Below are positions 1 to 11,860 of a stretch of 64,000 bases of DNA, in pieces. The stretch covers positions 208,690,001-208,754,000 of the forward strand of contig CM059583.1 in NCBI GenBank assembly GCA_030407085.1, given 5' to 3'. Under the pieces are notes generated by a model that saw only the letters and a program-made list of their open reading frames with translations, was not told the origin of the DNA and made no database searches. Source of the DNA: Trichopria drosophilae (Eukaryota > Arthropoda > Insecta > Hymenoptera > Diapriidae). A program made the position numbers and the translations under genes. Each line of letters opens with the position of its first letter. Position 1 is the first letter of the stretch.

Positions 1-189
1 CTTATTTTGCATGACATAGATTAATAGAAATTTATCATAAGATTAAGAGCTCATTTAAAAAACAAAATAATTTTAATTATTTAAAAAATTGTATTTTAGA
101 TAATTAAATAAAAGGCACGATGCCGTTAATATTGCTGACTCTGCCGGAATTTGAGTGTTTGGTCTCATTTTTCGTGTAAACTTCAAGGA

Positions 190-345
190 TAGAATTCTTG
201 CTTGATAGTCTAAAATCGTGATATTCAAACATTCTTTTCGACTTAGCAAGATAATTGTTATTATAAGGTGACTTTTTTTCTGTACTCTGTTCTGTACTTA
301 GTTTGAGTATCGTCAGAAAATTCTTCACAACGGCATTAAAAAATA
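190..345 (+). repeat. Diverged copy of an old interspersed repeat (copy 1)
   Basis: The segment GAATTCTTGCTTGA followed by AATCGTG, and a distal ATTCTGTGTAAAGTG, parallels segments in the same order near 11.57-11.86 kb and 47.95-48.23 kb. It is heavily diverged, and the boundaries are approximate. Confidence 0.4.
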
Positions 346-1219
346 TTCTGTGTAAAGTGTTACTAAGGTTAAGTCCTTAATTTCAATAGATTATCTGTAA
401 ATTACTATTAAATAATAATCGCTGTGTCAAAATGAGAAGTTGAAATGTTGCAACCTGTGGTAAGTCAAAGGGTCAGCTGGGAGTGGGCGATAGTTACGCA
501 GGAATTGAAGAATGATGAAGTCTCACGTGGATACATTCTCAATTAAGTTGAACGGGAGTCGTTTACGAACAAGCGATCGAAAATAACGGTGCACGCAGCA
601 TCCAAACACAAACGACAAATCAAGGATGCTAGCAGGGGAAACGAACCGTAATCTCGGGCTCAAGCAACTTTAATGTAATACGTCAACATAAACGATCAAT
701 AGCCAGCAATCATTTTCTACGAAAAACGTCTTTCCCTATTTCACATTTCAAACGTAAATACTTTAAATCAATCGAAAGTATAAGAATGGATTATCTATTT
801 CATTAATTGTATATATCTTTTATATATTATATGCTAAACGAATCAATTTTATTTTCGTATCTATCGGTAATTTGTATAACCTGTATTTTTTAGTTTATAC
901 ACGGAAAACAAAATTTAGGTCGTACGGCAAACTGTTTTGCTGCCAGAGCAATATTACAAATAAAATTGGCTTAATATACGTGCATTTTGATGATAGGACC
1001 TGCGAGTATGCAGGAATATGACTTGTACAAATTACAAGATTCAAAAATATGATACTACAAATAGTATTGTTAGTTTTCAAGCAGCTGTAAAATGTTCAAA
1101 ATAGGTTATATTGCTGTACGAGCCAAATATTTTTTTCAGTGTAGTCTACTTGAAATAGCGTAAAATTGACTCTAATTTTACAAAAATAACTTGCATATTT
1201 TTTGTTTTTAATTTGATTA

Positions 1220-1425
1220 CAGTAGGTCCTCTCTTATTCGAACCTCTCTTATTCTAATTGCCTTTCTTATTCTAATTGTCCAGCCGCTCTTATTCTAATC
1301 GTTCCCCCACAAGTCTTCTCCCACTATCACACGAAAAGTCAACGAAAAATATTGTCCACGAATCACAAGCTCGCAAGCAAAGTAAGTGGAGTAAGGGGAA
1401 AATTAGAATAAGAGAGGTCCTACTG
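1220..1425. mobile_element. pogo/Tigger-type MITE with TA target duplication
   Basis: A 206-base non-coding element flanked by TA on both sides (1218-1219 and 1426-1427). The left end is CAGTAGGTCCTCTCTTATTC; the right end, reversed, is the same with one mismatch in 20. TA insertion and CAGT-starting termini are typical of pogo/Tigger elements of the Tc1/mariner superfamily. The left half repeats a unit like CTCTTATTCTAAT about four times. There is no transposase, so it would be moved in trans. A short frame across it is chance. Confidence 0.8.
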
Positions 1426-2811
1426 TACTTTAGGAAAGATTCCATTACATTGCCATCTACAGAACGTCTTTGCGGCGTTTTTTTAAATAACTCATTTCCA
1501 GAGCCTACAACAGGAAAAATAATTAGGAGTAAACATATCTTATAAACATATTCATAATTAGATTCTCTCCAACGTTTATTTTTTCAATATGATTTGGTAA
1601 ATAGGATAGGTTTAAACGCTCTTATAACTAAAAATTTGACGTTTGGGTCGATTGATATTAAATCCTTTTTAAATATTATCTATTTCTGAGACTTCTTTCA
1701 GAGTTTTGGGTGTTCTAAAAAGAAAAGTTGGAAATTATTGAATCATAGTCACTTTCGCGGATCATATTTGAAAAGAGATATCTTATCCTATTTATCAAGT
1801 AACATTAAAAATTACATATTATAATGAATATTATGATAAATAAGGAAAAGAAAACAAATTTTTTAAAAACATCATCTTCAAAGTTTGTTAGAAACTAGTT
1901 CTGGTAGAGTGAGTTTCGTTTGAGATATATGTAAAATAAACATGCAGATATATTGTTCAGTTATTATTAACTATTAACTAATAATAAAATTTAACTAAAA
2001 TGACAACAAAATCCAGTATAATTTATGTTCATTTCGACTGGACTATTAGTGATGATGCACATTAGAAAATAATCCTTCAGATAATTGATCAAATAATTTT
2101 ATGACTAACTTTAATAACAGTTTTAAATTAAATTGTTAACAGTAGTAAGGGAAATACTAAAACAGAATTGATTTAAATCAAAATGATTTGAAGATACAAC
2201 TATAGTTTAATGTACTCTGTACTCGATTACATACAGTAACGATAAATGATTTCAAGCTTCTTGTTACAATGTTTTCAATTATTGTGTATAACAATGTATA
2301 TGATAATATGTGAGCGATTTGTCAATGTACGTGAAAGTAAATACTAAAGATTATGATTTGCATAAAGCCTTTTAGTATTTACAAAAGACCTGTAAAGTTT
2401 CTTTTAATAACGTATATTATCTTTTTTCATGTCTTTGGGTTTATCTTTATGTATTTTAGATTACATTTAATAGATTGTGAGTTGAAACATATGCAATTTT
2501 ATTTGAATAAATTTGCCTTGTATTTCGTAGTTTTTTGCTGAAATTAAGCTTTTGTAATGTAACTGAAAAACATTACAAAAACTTTTCTGGTGGATATTTT
2601 TAATAATTTTAGTGCGTTATGCGCGTCTTAGAGATGTTTGATAAACATTAAAAATAGCAATTTTAACTTTTAATTTTAACATTATTCAGCAATTGTTACC
2701 TTTGTGAAATCTCAATGAACAATTGACATTTCTGTCCTAATTTATGATAGAAACCATTGAGACGAAAAGAACAGAAATTAATATTTGGTATTATCACTCT
2801 GAAACTATAGC

Positions 2812-3129
2812 CTACACGGAGAAAAATAATCAGCAAAATCAGCCGAAAAATCTGCAGATTCTACCAATTTTATCCTATAGGGACAGCTGTTGGAATTCCG
2901 TTAGGGATAGCCGATAATTTCAGCCAAATTTACTGAAAAAGTCCGCAAATTTAACGGAACAAATCTGCTAATGTAGCGGAAATTTAGAGCTAAGCGTGAA
3001 TTGAGTATGGTTAAGGCTACATTAGCGGAATCAAAACAGCTAAAATTGCATATATTTTCGGCAATTCCAGCCGAAAATTTTAGGTGATATGAATCAGCTA
3101 ATCCAGCGGAGTCATTTTTCTCCGTGTAG
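2812..3129. mobile_element. 318-base MITE with CTACACGGAGAAAAAT ends
   Basis: The left end CTACACGGAGAAAAAT is mirrored at the right end as ATTTTTCTCCGTGTAG. The interior is built from degenerate short units such as CAGCNAAA and CAGCCGAAAA in both orientations. No coding capacity is seen. No clear target duplication could be assigned; CTATA lies near both ends but not flush with them. Superfamily unresolved. Confidence 0.75.
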
Positions 3130-3259
3130 CTATACAAAACTGTAATAGTGCTACGATTATTTTCTACTCGGGATGTCCTAATTACACATAAAATTACACT
3201 TTTCCCTCTATCTTCCAGTAGGTTTGTCTAGTATCCAAATCTCAGCAAACTTTGAACAT

Positions 3260-3960
3260 CATTTTAAATGACGCAAAGTTAAGACTTAATGAACTGTGCC
3301 CCAGAATTACCGCAGAATTCGCGAGATCGTGATCCTGATTTGGTGATAGCAATACTGAAGAACATGTACGTGCTTCCCCAGTATGATCAAAACTGAAGTT
3401 AACCTGAAATTTAAAGAAAAAGAGACCAGTTTTGACTATCGACTTTAGTGAGTTATCTGTCACTATTAGCGATCGATACCGAGTTGGAAATACCTTGGAA
3501 CGAGGAGGAGTTCACAGAGGTTTCCTTTAACTTGGTCGACAGTTGGGAAAGCGACCAATATGATGACAGTATACGCGAGTTTAGCGGCTTGATTCGAAGG
3601 AAGGAGAGAGGTTCGGTTGCGAAGCCCATGTATATGCATGTGAACGGGCAAGCATCTTCCTATATATCGTGTTTGCACGAAATACGAAGAGCAAACCCGG
3701 CCCTCCAGCTGATAATCGGTGACTGCCGTAGCTGCTGCGGTTCAGTTCAGACTCGAATCTAGTCGTGAATCTGCCGACCGATTTCAATCCTTCCCCCGTC
3801 CAACTCCTTTTTAGCAACTCCTCGTAGACTGCTACCAACTCTGTGTGGGTCTCTAACACCTTCACGTTTCTTGGCTTACTGTACCAGATCTTCAAGTTCC
3901 TCTTTGATACTGTGGTATCGCGTAATTACGGGCGGTATTCCGTTCGAATGGGACTCAGGT
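3260..3960. other. GC-richer tract with open frames on both strands, unidentified
   Basis: Between A+T-rich flanks this tract has roughly 100-codon frames on both strands (about 3448-3762 on +, 3581-3895 on -), which mostly reflects raised GC. On the minus strand a good acceptor-like string, TTTTTCTTTAAATTTCAG, ends near 3407 and is followed by an open frame of about 50 codons. I recognise no protein family in any frame. It could be an old transposon or gene fragment, an antisense non-coding exon, or regulatory DNA. Nothing here favours a coding call. Confidence 0.3.
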
Positions 3961-4369
3961 CGACGCTGAATACTATTATTATTTTGCTAAATGCACTTGT
4001 ATAATACAAACACAGCCCTATATCTTGTCTAATTTAGCTTACGGATTTGCTTGTTTACAACATCGTTCTTCTGTAGAAAGCAACGTAAATAGTCATGTTA
4101 AGAATAGAAGGTGTTGCTTTGGATCTTGGACTATCTTGCTAAATAAAAGTAATTCATATCAACAGGTTTAAAAAATGTTTATTTATAGACTTGCATTATC
4201 TTTAGTATTTAAGTATCAACCCCTCTAAACGTGGAAAGCATTTTGGCAACGATTTTCGAGGAATATTGTATAACACGTTTCGTTAAAGTACGGGAACTAA
4301 TCGAAAAACAATTTCCCGGCGAAATTCATTATAGTTTTGGATTAAACGTAACAACATATTAGGTAAGGT

Positions 4370-4760
4370 GTTTCCTTAGACATCAGCGACGGTGGCACCC
4401 TTCCTGGCGTATTCCCTCGCCGTCTATTGCTTTCGCCGTTAGTCCCTTCATTCGACCCTACTCCGTCTGGTGTGCACAGTCAAGGGATAATCGGGTCTCC
4501 TATTCAAAGGGCGCCTAGCTTCAGGAAGCAACTGCTCGACTCTGGCGTGATTTGTCGCGAGGTGCAGTTAAGGATGCTGCTTGCTGCCTATCCTCAGTCG
4601 GACACGTCCTTTCCGGAACAACCGGAAGGTTCACCGTATCCGACTGTCGATTTCGTAACGACCGCCATATGCCGCAGCCTCCTCAAATCAAGTGATTTGC
4701 CCGAACAACGAACGAACCTACACTTCCGACCAAGTTCAAACTTTATTGTAATATGCATTG
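4370..4760. other. GC-rich tract, possibly a decayed retroelement end, unidentified
   Basis: The base composition switches sharply at both edges. Read on the minus strand it begins at an AATAAA (about 4740) and runs through GC-rich sequence. A 130-codon + frame (4427-4819) crosses it but runs on into A+T-rich DNA and resembles nothing I know. A solitary LTR is one possibility, but I cannot define TG...CA ends or a target duplication, so this remains a description only. Confidence 0.25.
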
Positions 4761-6239
4761 GACTACGTGCAAGGTATATATCTCGAAAAATTTCTGCAAG
4801 AGCAATTTCAAATATTTAATTAAATTTTTATGGGATACCTTTTCATATAGGGAACCATTCGTTAAATTTCTGAATGTTCTGGGAAACGTAAAATTTTAAC
4901 AAAGTTTCCATGTTTCATAACTGTTTTCGATATTTTCTAAGCCTTCGTGTTCTAGAACCATGCAATATGAACATTTTGAATATTAAATTTCAGAAGTTTT
5001 CAGTTACTGATATTGTATACATAATGTTTCACGATTTGCATAATATTCAAACGTGGTTACTTGTAGCAAATAGCAGTTACTTACTTCAGAGAATTGAGAG
5101 GAAACATTGACTTTATTCAATGGTATAGAAAATCATTTTAGAAATTAAGAATGCTTGTTTCGATATCAAAGTTAGTCTTCAGGGGTATAATCTTTCAAAA
5201 AATAAAGAGCAACAAGTTGTTGATATAAACCAATAGCAACGGACATCAATGCTTCAATAGCATACATTTCCAAAATTTAAAAAAATCAAAACTTTTCACT
5301 CGAGAAATAACCGGTGATTACACAAGTGTAGGTCTATCCAGTATTAAAAGAAAGAAAAAGAAACGACTCAAATACTAACAAGTAACCTGTATCTAAAGCA
5401 AAGAACTCAGGCACAAGGAAGTGCTGGGTTCAGGCTGTTAACTTTCATAGCCAACAGAAATATATTTAAAGTTTTGAAACCCACTTTGAAAGCTTGCGAA
5501 ACAAGCAAAACCAGATAAAAGAGAAACGTACACCATTGCTTGCGCACAATCGCTCAATACAGCGATAGAATTTACGTAGTATTGCTATTTTTTGTTGTAT
5601 CTGGTTATGAGAATCTCGGGGTAGTTTATTTATGTTCGAGAATTCTGGTTATTACTAACTGTACATACACTGACATTGGAGATAACCCTAAACATTGATT
5701 ACATAACCCTTTCGTTTTAGCTTACCTGCAATATTAACATTTACTATTATATGTTTACTATAACCAAATGCATAATTCGTTAAAGAAGAATTAAATCAAA
5801 TACTTCATAAAAATCAATACAATTGTCGTATTTTAAGGAATAAATGCGCTCAAATTGGCTATAGAAAAGTTGATTTAATCAAAAAGGGCATATTTCGAGA
5901 AATGCTCTTTTTCTTTAAAACTAAAAAGGTTCATCAACTATATGCATATTGGTACATATATTCAATCAAATTCAAAATACATTGAAACATCGTAAAAGCC
6001 CGGAAGTATTACGTATATTCTAATTATAAACAACACAAATAAGACACAAATGTCATTAGTCCATGTAACAGTACGACAAATGTAGAAACCATTGTGACAT
6101 ATACTAAAAGATAATAGAAACATATAATCGGAGTAGAATTAATAAGAATCATAAGTAATTGTTGATAGTAGGTTACTTTTATGCAATATCTTGTAAAATA
6201 TAACATTCAAAAACAATATTACTATAACAAGAAATTATT

Positions 6240-7060
6240 TTTCACACACTCTGAGAGCAAAATGCTATTTTGTTCCCTATATCACTAGAGAAAAATAGCG
6301 CATTCTCTCCCTAGTGATCAAAATGAAATTGGCCTCGAGCAAAATAGTTTCTCACACTCTGAGCCTAAAATACTATCGCAGGAGAAAATAGCATTGCTAA
6401 ATAGTATGCGTATGAAGAAATAATATGTGCAACAAGGGAGAATAGGTGTTTGCATTCTTATTTGAAATACCGACCTCGCTTCACTCGAACGTCAAACTCG
6501 CCCTCGTCGGCAAACACATATTTTGCTCCCTATAGTTGCACAATATACTATGGTTTAATGAATTTTATTACATCTATTTCTCTATTCAGGAATATGTAAA
6601 GTGTCTATTTGTCTGTAGAACTGAGGTATATGCAAGCTAATATACTCTACAGAATCTTTAACAAACAGGAAGTAATAATCGAAACAAACTCATTGTCTTG
6701 TTAACTACCGAAATAGTTGATTTATTTAGTATTTTAATTTTTACATTTGTAAAATAATGGAATTAACTTTATTTCTCACTCTCGGAACACAAAATGTTAT
6801 TTTCTTCACACACTTGCGGCCATAAAGAAAAATCGTACACTTCCATCGGGAAGTAAAAAAGAATGCCTCAGACTGCGTGTTTCTCAACCTCGGCTTCGCC
6901 TGGGATAAAAATTACACGCAGTCTGAGACATTCTTTATTTTACCTCCTTCGTTGAGTAATGTACTATTTGTTCCCTATATTGTGGGAGCAAAGTGGTGCT
7001 TTCACTTCCAAGGGAACAAAATAAGTTTTTCACGCTCTAAGCGAAAAATACTATTTTGCT
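6240..7060. repeat. Cluster of foldback repeat fragments, first block
   Basis: Recurrent motifs include TTTTGCTCCCTATA, CACACTCTGAG and short CTCGGCTTCGCC-type palindromic segments. A sub-unit at about 6821-6985 recurs at 7727-7873. Within it, a stem of about 26 bases (AAGAATG-CTCAGACTGCGTGT against ACACGCAGTCTGAG-CATTCTT) surrounds a CCTCGGCTTCGCC loop. Non-coding; element boundaries are uncertain. Confidence 0.65.
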
Positions 7061-7076
7061 CCCTATATCTGCACTC

Positions 7077-7291
7077 TCATATTATACAATCCCTAGCCGT
7101 ATTATTGGATCCATGTTGAAAAATCACCTTTTTGCCATTTAAATCTTCGTCAAAGTCAATCGTTATATGCTTCACTGAACTTTGTGAGACATTTACAATT
7201 TTAGCTATTTGATGCTGGCTTACGCTTTTAGCTTTCAACACACGGGCAATCCTCCAATCCTAGTAGGGGACAAATCACGTAGTGTACCCAT
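7077..7291 (-). pseudogene. Tc1-like transposase pseudogene, frameshifted and internally deleted
   Basis: Reading the minus strand from ATG at 7291 gives MGTLRDLSPTRIGG. After a one-frame shift it continues IARVLKAKSVSQHQIAKIVN, then VSQSSVK. This is the N-terminal helix-turn-helix pattern of Tc1-like transposases (IG-I-AL-.AG.SQ..IA..V.VSQS.V). About 15 residues later the frame reads IFQHGSNNTARD, resembling the FQ-D-.P-HTAR motif around the second catalytic Asp of the DDE domain, with N in place of the Asp. The roughly 150 residues that should lie between are missing. It then stops at 7077-7079. It is dead: frameshift, large deletion and lost catalytic residue. It sits between two blocks of related repeats (6.2-7.1 and 7.6-7.9 kb). 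Confidence 0.65.
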
Positions 7292-7619
7292 TCTGAAAAT
7301 GCCATAATTACCACAAATCGTAGTTTTACAATATATTCATAAAATTGTGTCAAAACACCTAAAAGAACATACTTCAGTAATGTTTATGTGTTTTACTCAA
7401 AGGAACTTATATATTTTATACAATAGAGTCTGTTGTAGTGTATTTGGCGAACTGCTGCCATCTATGTTTTAATATGGTAACTGCATGAACAATTACATAA
7501 AATGTTACCTTATGTATTAAAGTAAAAGTTATACTAACGAAAAGTAATGGTTTTGAAATAAAACAACAAAAATTCAGTGAAATATTAATTTTTTAACATG
7601 GGTACAGTAATATAGCCAG

Positions 7620-7925
7620 GGACTGTCAAGTGTAACAAGGGCGAATAGGTGTTTTCTTCACACCGGGAGGAAAGCAGCAACTTTCCTCCCGCAAGCGGAA
7701 GGAAAGATGCCGCATATCCTCCCGGCCATAAAGAAAAATCGTATACTTCCCTCGGGAAGTAAAAAAGAATGCTTCAGACTGCCTGTTTCTCACCCTCGGC
7801 TTCACCTCGGGTAAAAATTACACGCAGCCTGAGACATTCTTTATTTTACCTCCCTCGTTGAGTAATATACTATTTCGCAGTCCTCGGCAAGCATCTACTT
7901 TGCTCCCGAGTTGCACAATGTACCA
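7620..7925. repeat. Cluster of foldback repeat fragments, second block
   Basis: Contains a second copy (about 7727-7873) of the 150-base hairpin unit found at 6821-6985, in the same orientation and highly similar by eye. It also has a separate hairpin, GGGAGGAAAG...CTTTCCTCCC, at about 7665-7690 and ends with TTTGCTCCCGAGTTGCACAA, paralleling 6520-6545. Non-coding. Confidence 0.65.
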
Positions 7926-8599
7926 TTTTTCGCTCGGATATAATGTCGAATCATCGGGGTAAAAGAAGAAGAATGAGGAATTCATTCCGTTGTAACTCTA
8001 GAAAACAAGAAAATTGGAACTTCCTTACATTGTTATTGTTAAGAAGCAAGAAAACTTATTCACGAGAATAAAACAATATTTGCGGCACAATCTTGATTAA
8101 TATATGTAAAATCTGCTTCTACGAAAGAGTTTTTCACGCAATTTTTTTAGATTTGGTTTCAAAAATCGCGAAATGATAATATGATACGCGAACAATGACT
8201 ACATATTAGGTAATAAATTAACTTAACTTTATAATTATATTAAACGATGCCTATATTTTCAGTATCTTTTGTAATTTATTCGAATTTCCAATGCCATACC
8301 AAGCCAACATTTTTAAAATTCAGTTCATTCATTTTTGGCTTGTGCGTCGTGTCTCTATAGGAATTTAATAACATGGGTTTTACGAATATTAAAATATTTT
8401 GCATATTATTCAGAATTTTCCGAAGAAATGTCGGAAATAACAAAAATTGTATCTATGCCGGGTTTTTCTTACTTAAAAGCTTATCATTTTTCTCTGCGAC
8501 ATCAAAGCATCCTCATAATTAAGCGTTTAATTATTACGGTGTAAAAAGAGACGTTGCAGACTTATTAATCTAGCTAATAAACACACGTTTACCAAACTT

Positions 8600-9700
8600 T
8601 TCTTCATCTTTGGCAAAGTTGAGGGAAGGTGTCCGAATACCAAGACGATCGGGAGTTGGTAGCACCGTCGACGTCGACGTTAACCGACGGAAGGAAATCG
8701 GATGCGAAACGTTGACTGAGGAAGAGGAAAAGACGTCTCAGGATGCACTTACGAGAGAGATGACGAAATGAAGTCTGAGAGTCTGGCGTCAAAGCGGCGT
8801 CGCCGTCAAAGCTGGAATGTCTCTCTTGCCTTCTCTGCTCGTCTAGCTTTTCCCTCATTGTTTACGTCTTCTTACTTCGTCTAGCTTGCATATCGGGAGC
8901 TTTCCCGTTAGCTCCCGAGTTCTGCTAAAGTTATCGCGAGCTTTTGCGCCTGCGGCAGTTCGACGTGTACGCTACGCATCGTTCCTGTTCTTCACCATTA
9001 CACACGCGGGGGTCATAGAATTTCAAGAAAGATAATTTATCGCTCTTTTGTTGCAGAATCGCTGGCTATTAATTTTTATTGCTGGAAAGGTGTTTCAGAC
9101 CCTCCCAGCTAAATTTGCAAGGTTCTCGCTCGAATACGGCTTTACCTCAATGAAACCTGCTTAGCACTTGTTGCAAGTTTATTCCAACTTTTGTGTTGGT
9201 TTAAGGTTTCTTCCTGTGAGCTTCATGCAAGAAAATATACTACTATTTATATAATATAGTAGAATTACTACATAATAGGCTATCCGGGAAGGTCCTGTCA
9301 GGAAGTCGTAATACGTTTAGGGAAAATTTAATAATTAATATGCATACGCATAGCGAGTAGGGGAATTTTGAAAAGCGTCTGAAGAGAATGCAATCGGTAA
9401 GACTTTAATAGTGGAGGTGGCGATTGAATCCTGTGGAAATGAACGTTTACCGCTTACTCCAATATTCGTAGGGCGCCGCCAACGGCAGAGGCGGAGAGTT
9501 CGGTAATCGTAGCAACTGATAGCAAACTCGATATGTACTCGTATGCCATGCGGCCACACCGCGGCCATACACCTACACTCTATCCATACCTTGTCCGACT
9601 CGGTTTTGGCACACATGGACGATGAACCGACAACTTCGCAGCTGTTGTCGATCGACCGCACCTTCCAGGGATCTATCGGTGTTTACCTCATCTCATACCT
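8600..9700. other. GC-richer intronic islands
   Basis: Two islands (about 8610-9010 and 9290-9700) with many CpG and CG-containing hexamers stand out from A+T-rich surroundings. Frames of 80-110 codons exist on the minus strand, but I recognise no protein and see no convincing splice pair. Possible roles are regulatory DNA or an unseen non-coding exon; this is inference from composition alone. Confidence 0.3.
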
Positions 9701-10001
9701 ACCTCTCTTTAATTAATCTAACTCCCTTAATCGGACTGAAGTAAAGCTAGCAACCATCACGAACATACACACACACTGCTGTCGAACTTGCACAAACGAA
9801 CTTGAAATCTTTAATACATCCATAAATGTTGACCTTATACCTTCGAAACATTTGCTAACTTATACTCTAAATCTCGAAAAGCGAATCTTGAGCCAAATTC
9901 GACTTTATCTAAAGTGAATCCGTCATCTTCACTTCTATCTACTCAAATATTACTTTTTGACGGAGAATTAAAACTGTTAAAATGCGATGATTTTTAACCC
10001 T

Positions 10002-10879
10002 TTAACCCCGTCACTAGTAGGAGTTTTCAAATAAAGAGGGCCAAAACTGGTACGAGACAGTTTTCGTACAATTTCGATGACAATGTTAATTAGGGAGTTT
10101 TGAGGGTCGCTGATTACGAATCTGATGACAGAATATGAAAATTCAAAATGGCGGATCCAAGATGGCGGACCAAAATGCGAAAAATTACTTGATGTAACAG
10201 AAATTTGTTACTCGGGAGTTTTGGGGTCTAATATACTCTCCGTCCTCTTCTTTTCGTTGAGCAGAAGAAATTGAGAATGGCATAACTGCGCAAAAATATG
10301 CGCACTTGCCCGCTCCTCTCTTAAAAAAAAACTACTAGTGCGCACAAATGAGCAGCACTAGTAGTGTTCACTAATAGTAATTTTATGCGCTATTAGATCA
10401 CTAGTGCAATTCTGAAGTATCGCAAAACTATGGCAAAAGTATTGTATGAAATACATGAAATTGAGGTCGCTAATATAAGGTCAAAATTCATTTTCCACAT
10501 TCGGTCTGCCATCTTGGATCTACCATATTGAATTTAGCAAATTTTACGGCGGATTGAGCAATATACAGTACTTTGAATTATTTAAATTTTTTCACACTAT
10601 ATTAGGTCAGCCATTTTGAATTTTGAGCAACCGATGACAGATTCGTGATAAGCGACCCCAAAAACCGATGAGTAGAAAACATTGCAGAATATGAAAAACT
10701 TTTATACTTTTTCGATCGCCATATTGGATCGGCCATTTTGAATTTTGAAATTTTAACCTCAAATTTGAATTCAGCGACCCGAATAAACCCTTCAGTTACA
10801 CATTTCAAGATGATTAGTTGAGTCGTTTCATAGATATTGATATGACGTCTATAGACGTCATCACCAGTTGAGGGGTTAA
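10002..10879. mobile_element. piggyBac-like non-autonomous foldback element with TTAA ends
   Basis: TTAA at 10002-10005 and 10876-10879 flank a sequence beginning CCCC and ending GGGG. The subterminal bases (GTCACTAGTAG on the left; TCAACTGGTGATG on the right when reversed) are related but diverged. TTAA targets and C-rich termini are hallmarks of piggyBac elements. Inside are both orientations of the TCGCTGATTACGAATC module and the AAAATGGCGGATCC module, for example at 10105-10175 and 10610-10760. There is also an ACTAGTG...CACTAGT hairpin near 10333-10410. No transposase. Confidence 0.65.
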
Positions 10880-11559
10880 GGGACTTCAATGGTTGCTAAG
10901 CCAGTAAAATTCATAGACCAAAGTAAAAATAAATACTTCATTTATAACCTTATATAGTTTCAACCTACCTATACACATAACCTATAATGTATATAAATCA
11001 TAGCGATATAAGATTGCTAAGATTCATATAAATGCAACGTTGCCAACCGTCTTGTTTTCAATATTTGATGAAAATAAAGTACGAAGTTTATTGAGTATTT
11101 TATTTATTCCAACACTTACAGGTACTGAAAGATATTATTCTAAGTCAATATAGGTGCCTACAAATTATTACCAATACTTAAAAAAATCCATAAGACCACA
11201 TGTTAAAATACCGAGAATGTTATAATTTATTTCTTGCTTCATAATTACCCTAGTCTCAGGAAATTTTAACTGAAGCATCTTTATAGCACACTTGAACTTC
11301 CTCTAAATTTTCAACGAAATCTGAATGTTAATTCTATTTACCACAGAACTCCTTTAAGTTCTGAATGGAGATTTTTTTACTATAGTTTTCAACTACAATA
11401 TTTTGGGTAAAAAAAATATCGAAAACATTTTCAGGAAGGCACATCTGAAGTGGAAGTAACTGAACTGTAGGAATCTGTAATAAAATTTTTCAAAAAATGC
11501 AGACTATACATGATTTTTTGCAAAAAAAAAATTCAAATGGAATTTTTTTATCTTGTTTC

Positions 11560-11860
11560 TGCACACTGAAATCATTGCGGAATTCTTGCTTGAAGTATAG
11601 AAATCGTGTCCTTGTGACTTGAGCAATGAAATCTGTAAATAGGTATTTTCAAACTAAAGGTGGAGAGATCCAAAATGTTTGCTCAAAACACGAATAAACC
11701 GACGAAAGTTCAGAAATGTTTTTCTTGCAAATTATGGACTTTCGGAAAAAATAGCCTTACAGAATGTTTTGAAGACTTTCAACAATTTTTCAAATTTTGA
11801 TATTTAAAAAATGTTTTAAAAGTGTTCAAAACATTCTGTAAAAATGTTCAAAACTTGAAT
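11560..11860 (+). repeat. Diverged copy of an old interspersed repeat (copy 2)
   Basis: Shares, in order, GGAATTCTTGCTTGAAGTA, AGAAATCGTGTC, GACTTGA and AAAAGTGTTCAAAACATTCTG with the copies at about 190-345 and 47945-48235. A+T-rich with many runs of A and T. Boundaries approximate. Confidence 0.45.

Noticed and set aside
9615..9711. ATG frame starting MDDEPTTSQLL as the missing IRSp53 initiator exon
   Set aside because: It does not end in the expected KLVDGIYK-type sequence and has no donor in the phase 0 required by the exon at 15392.
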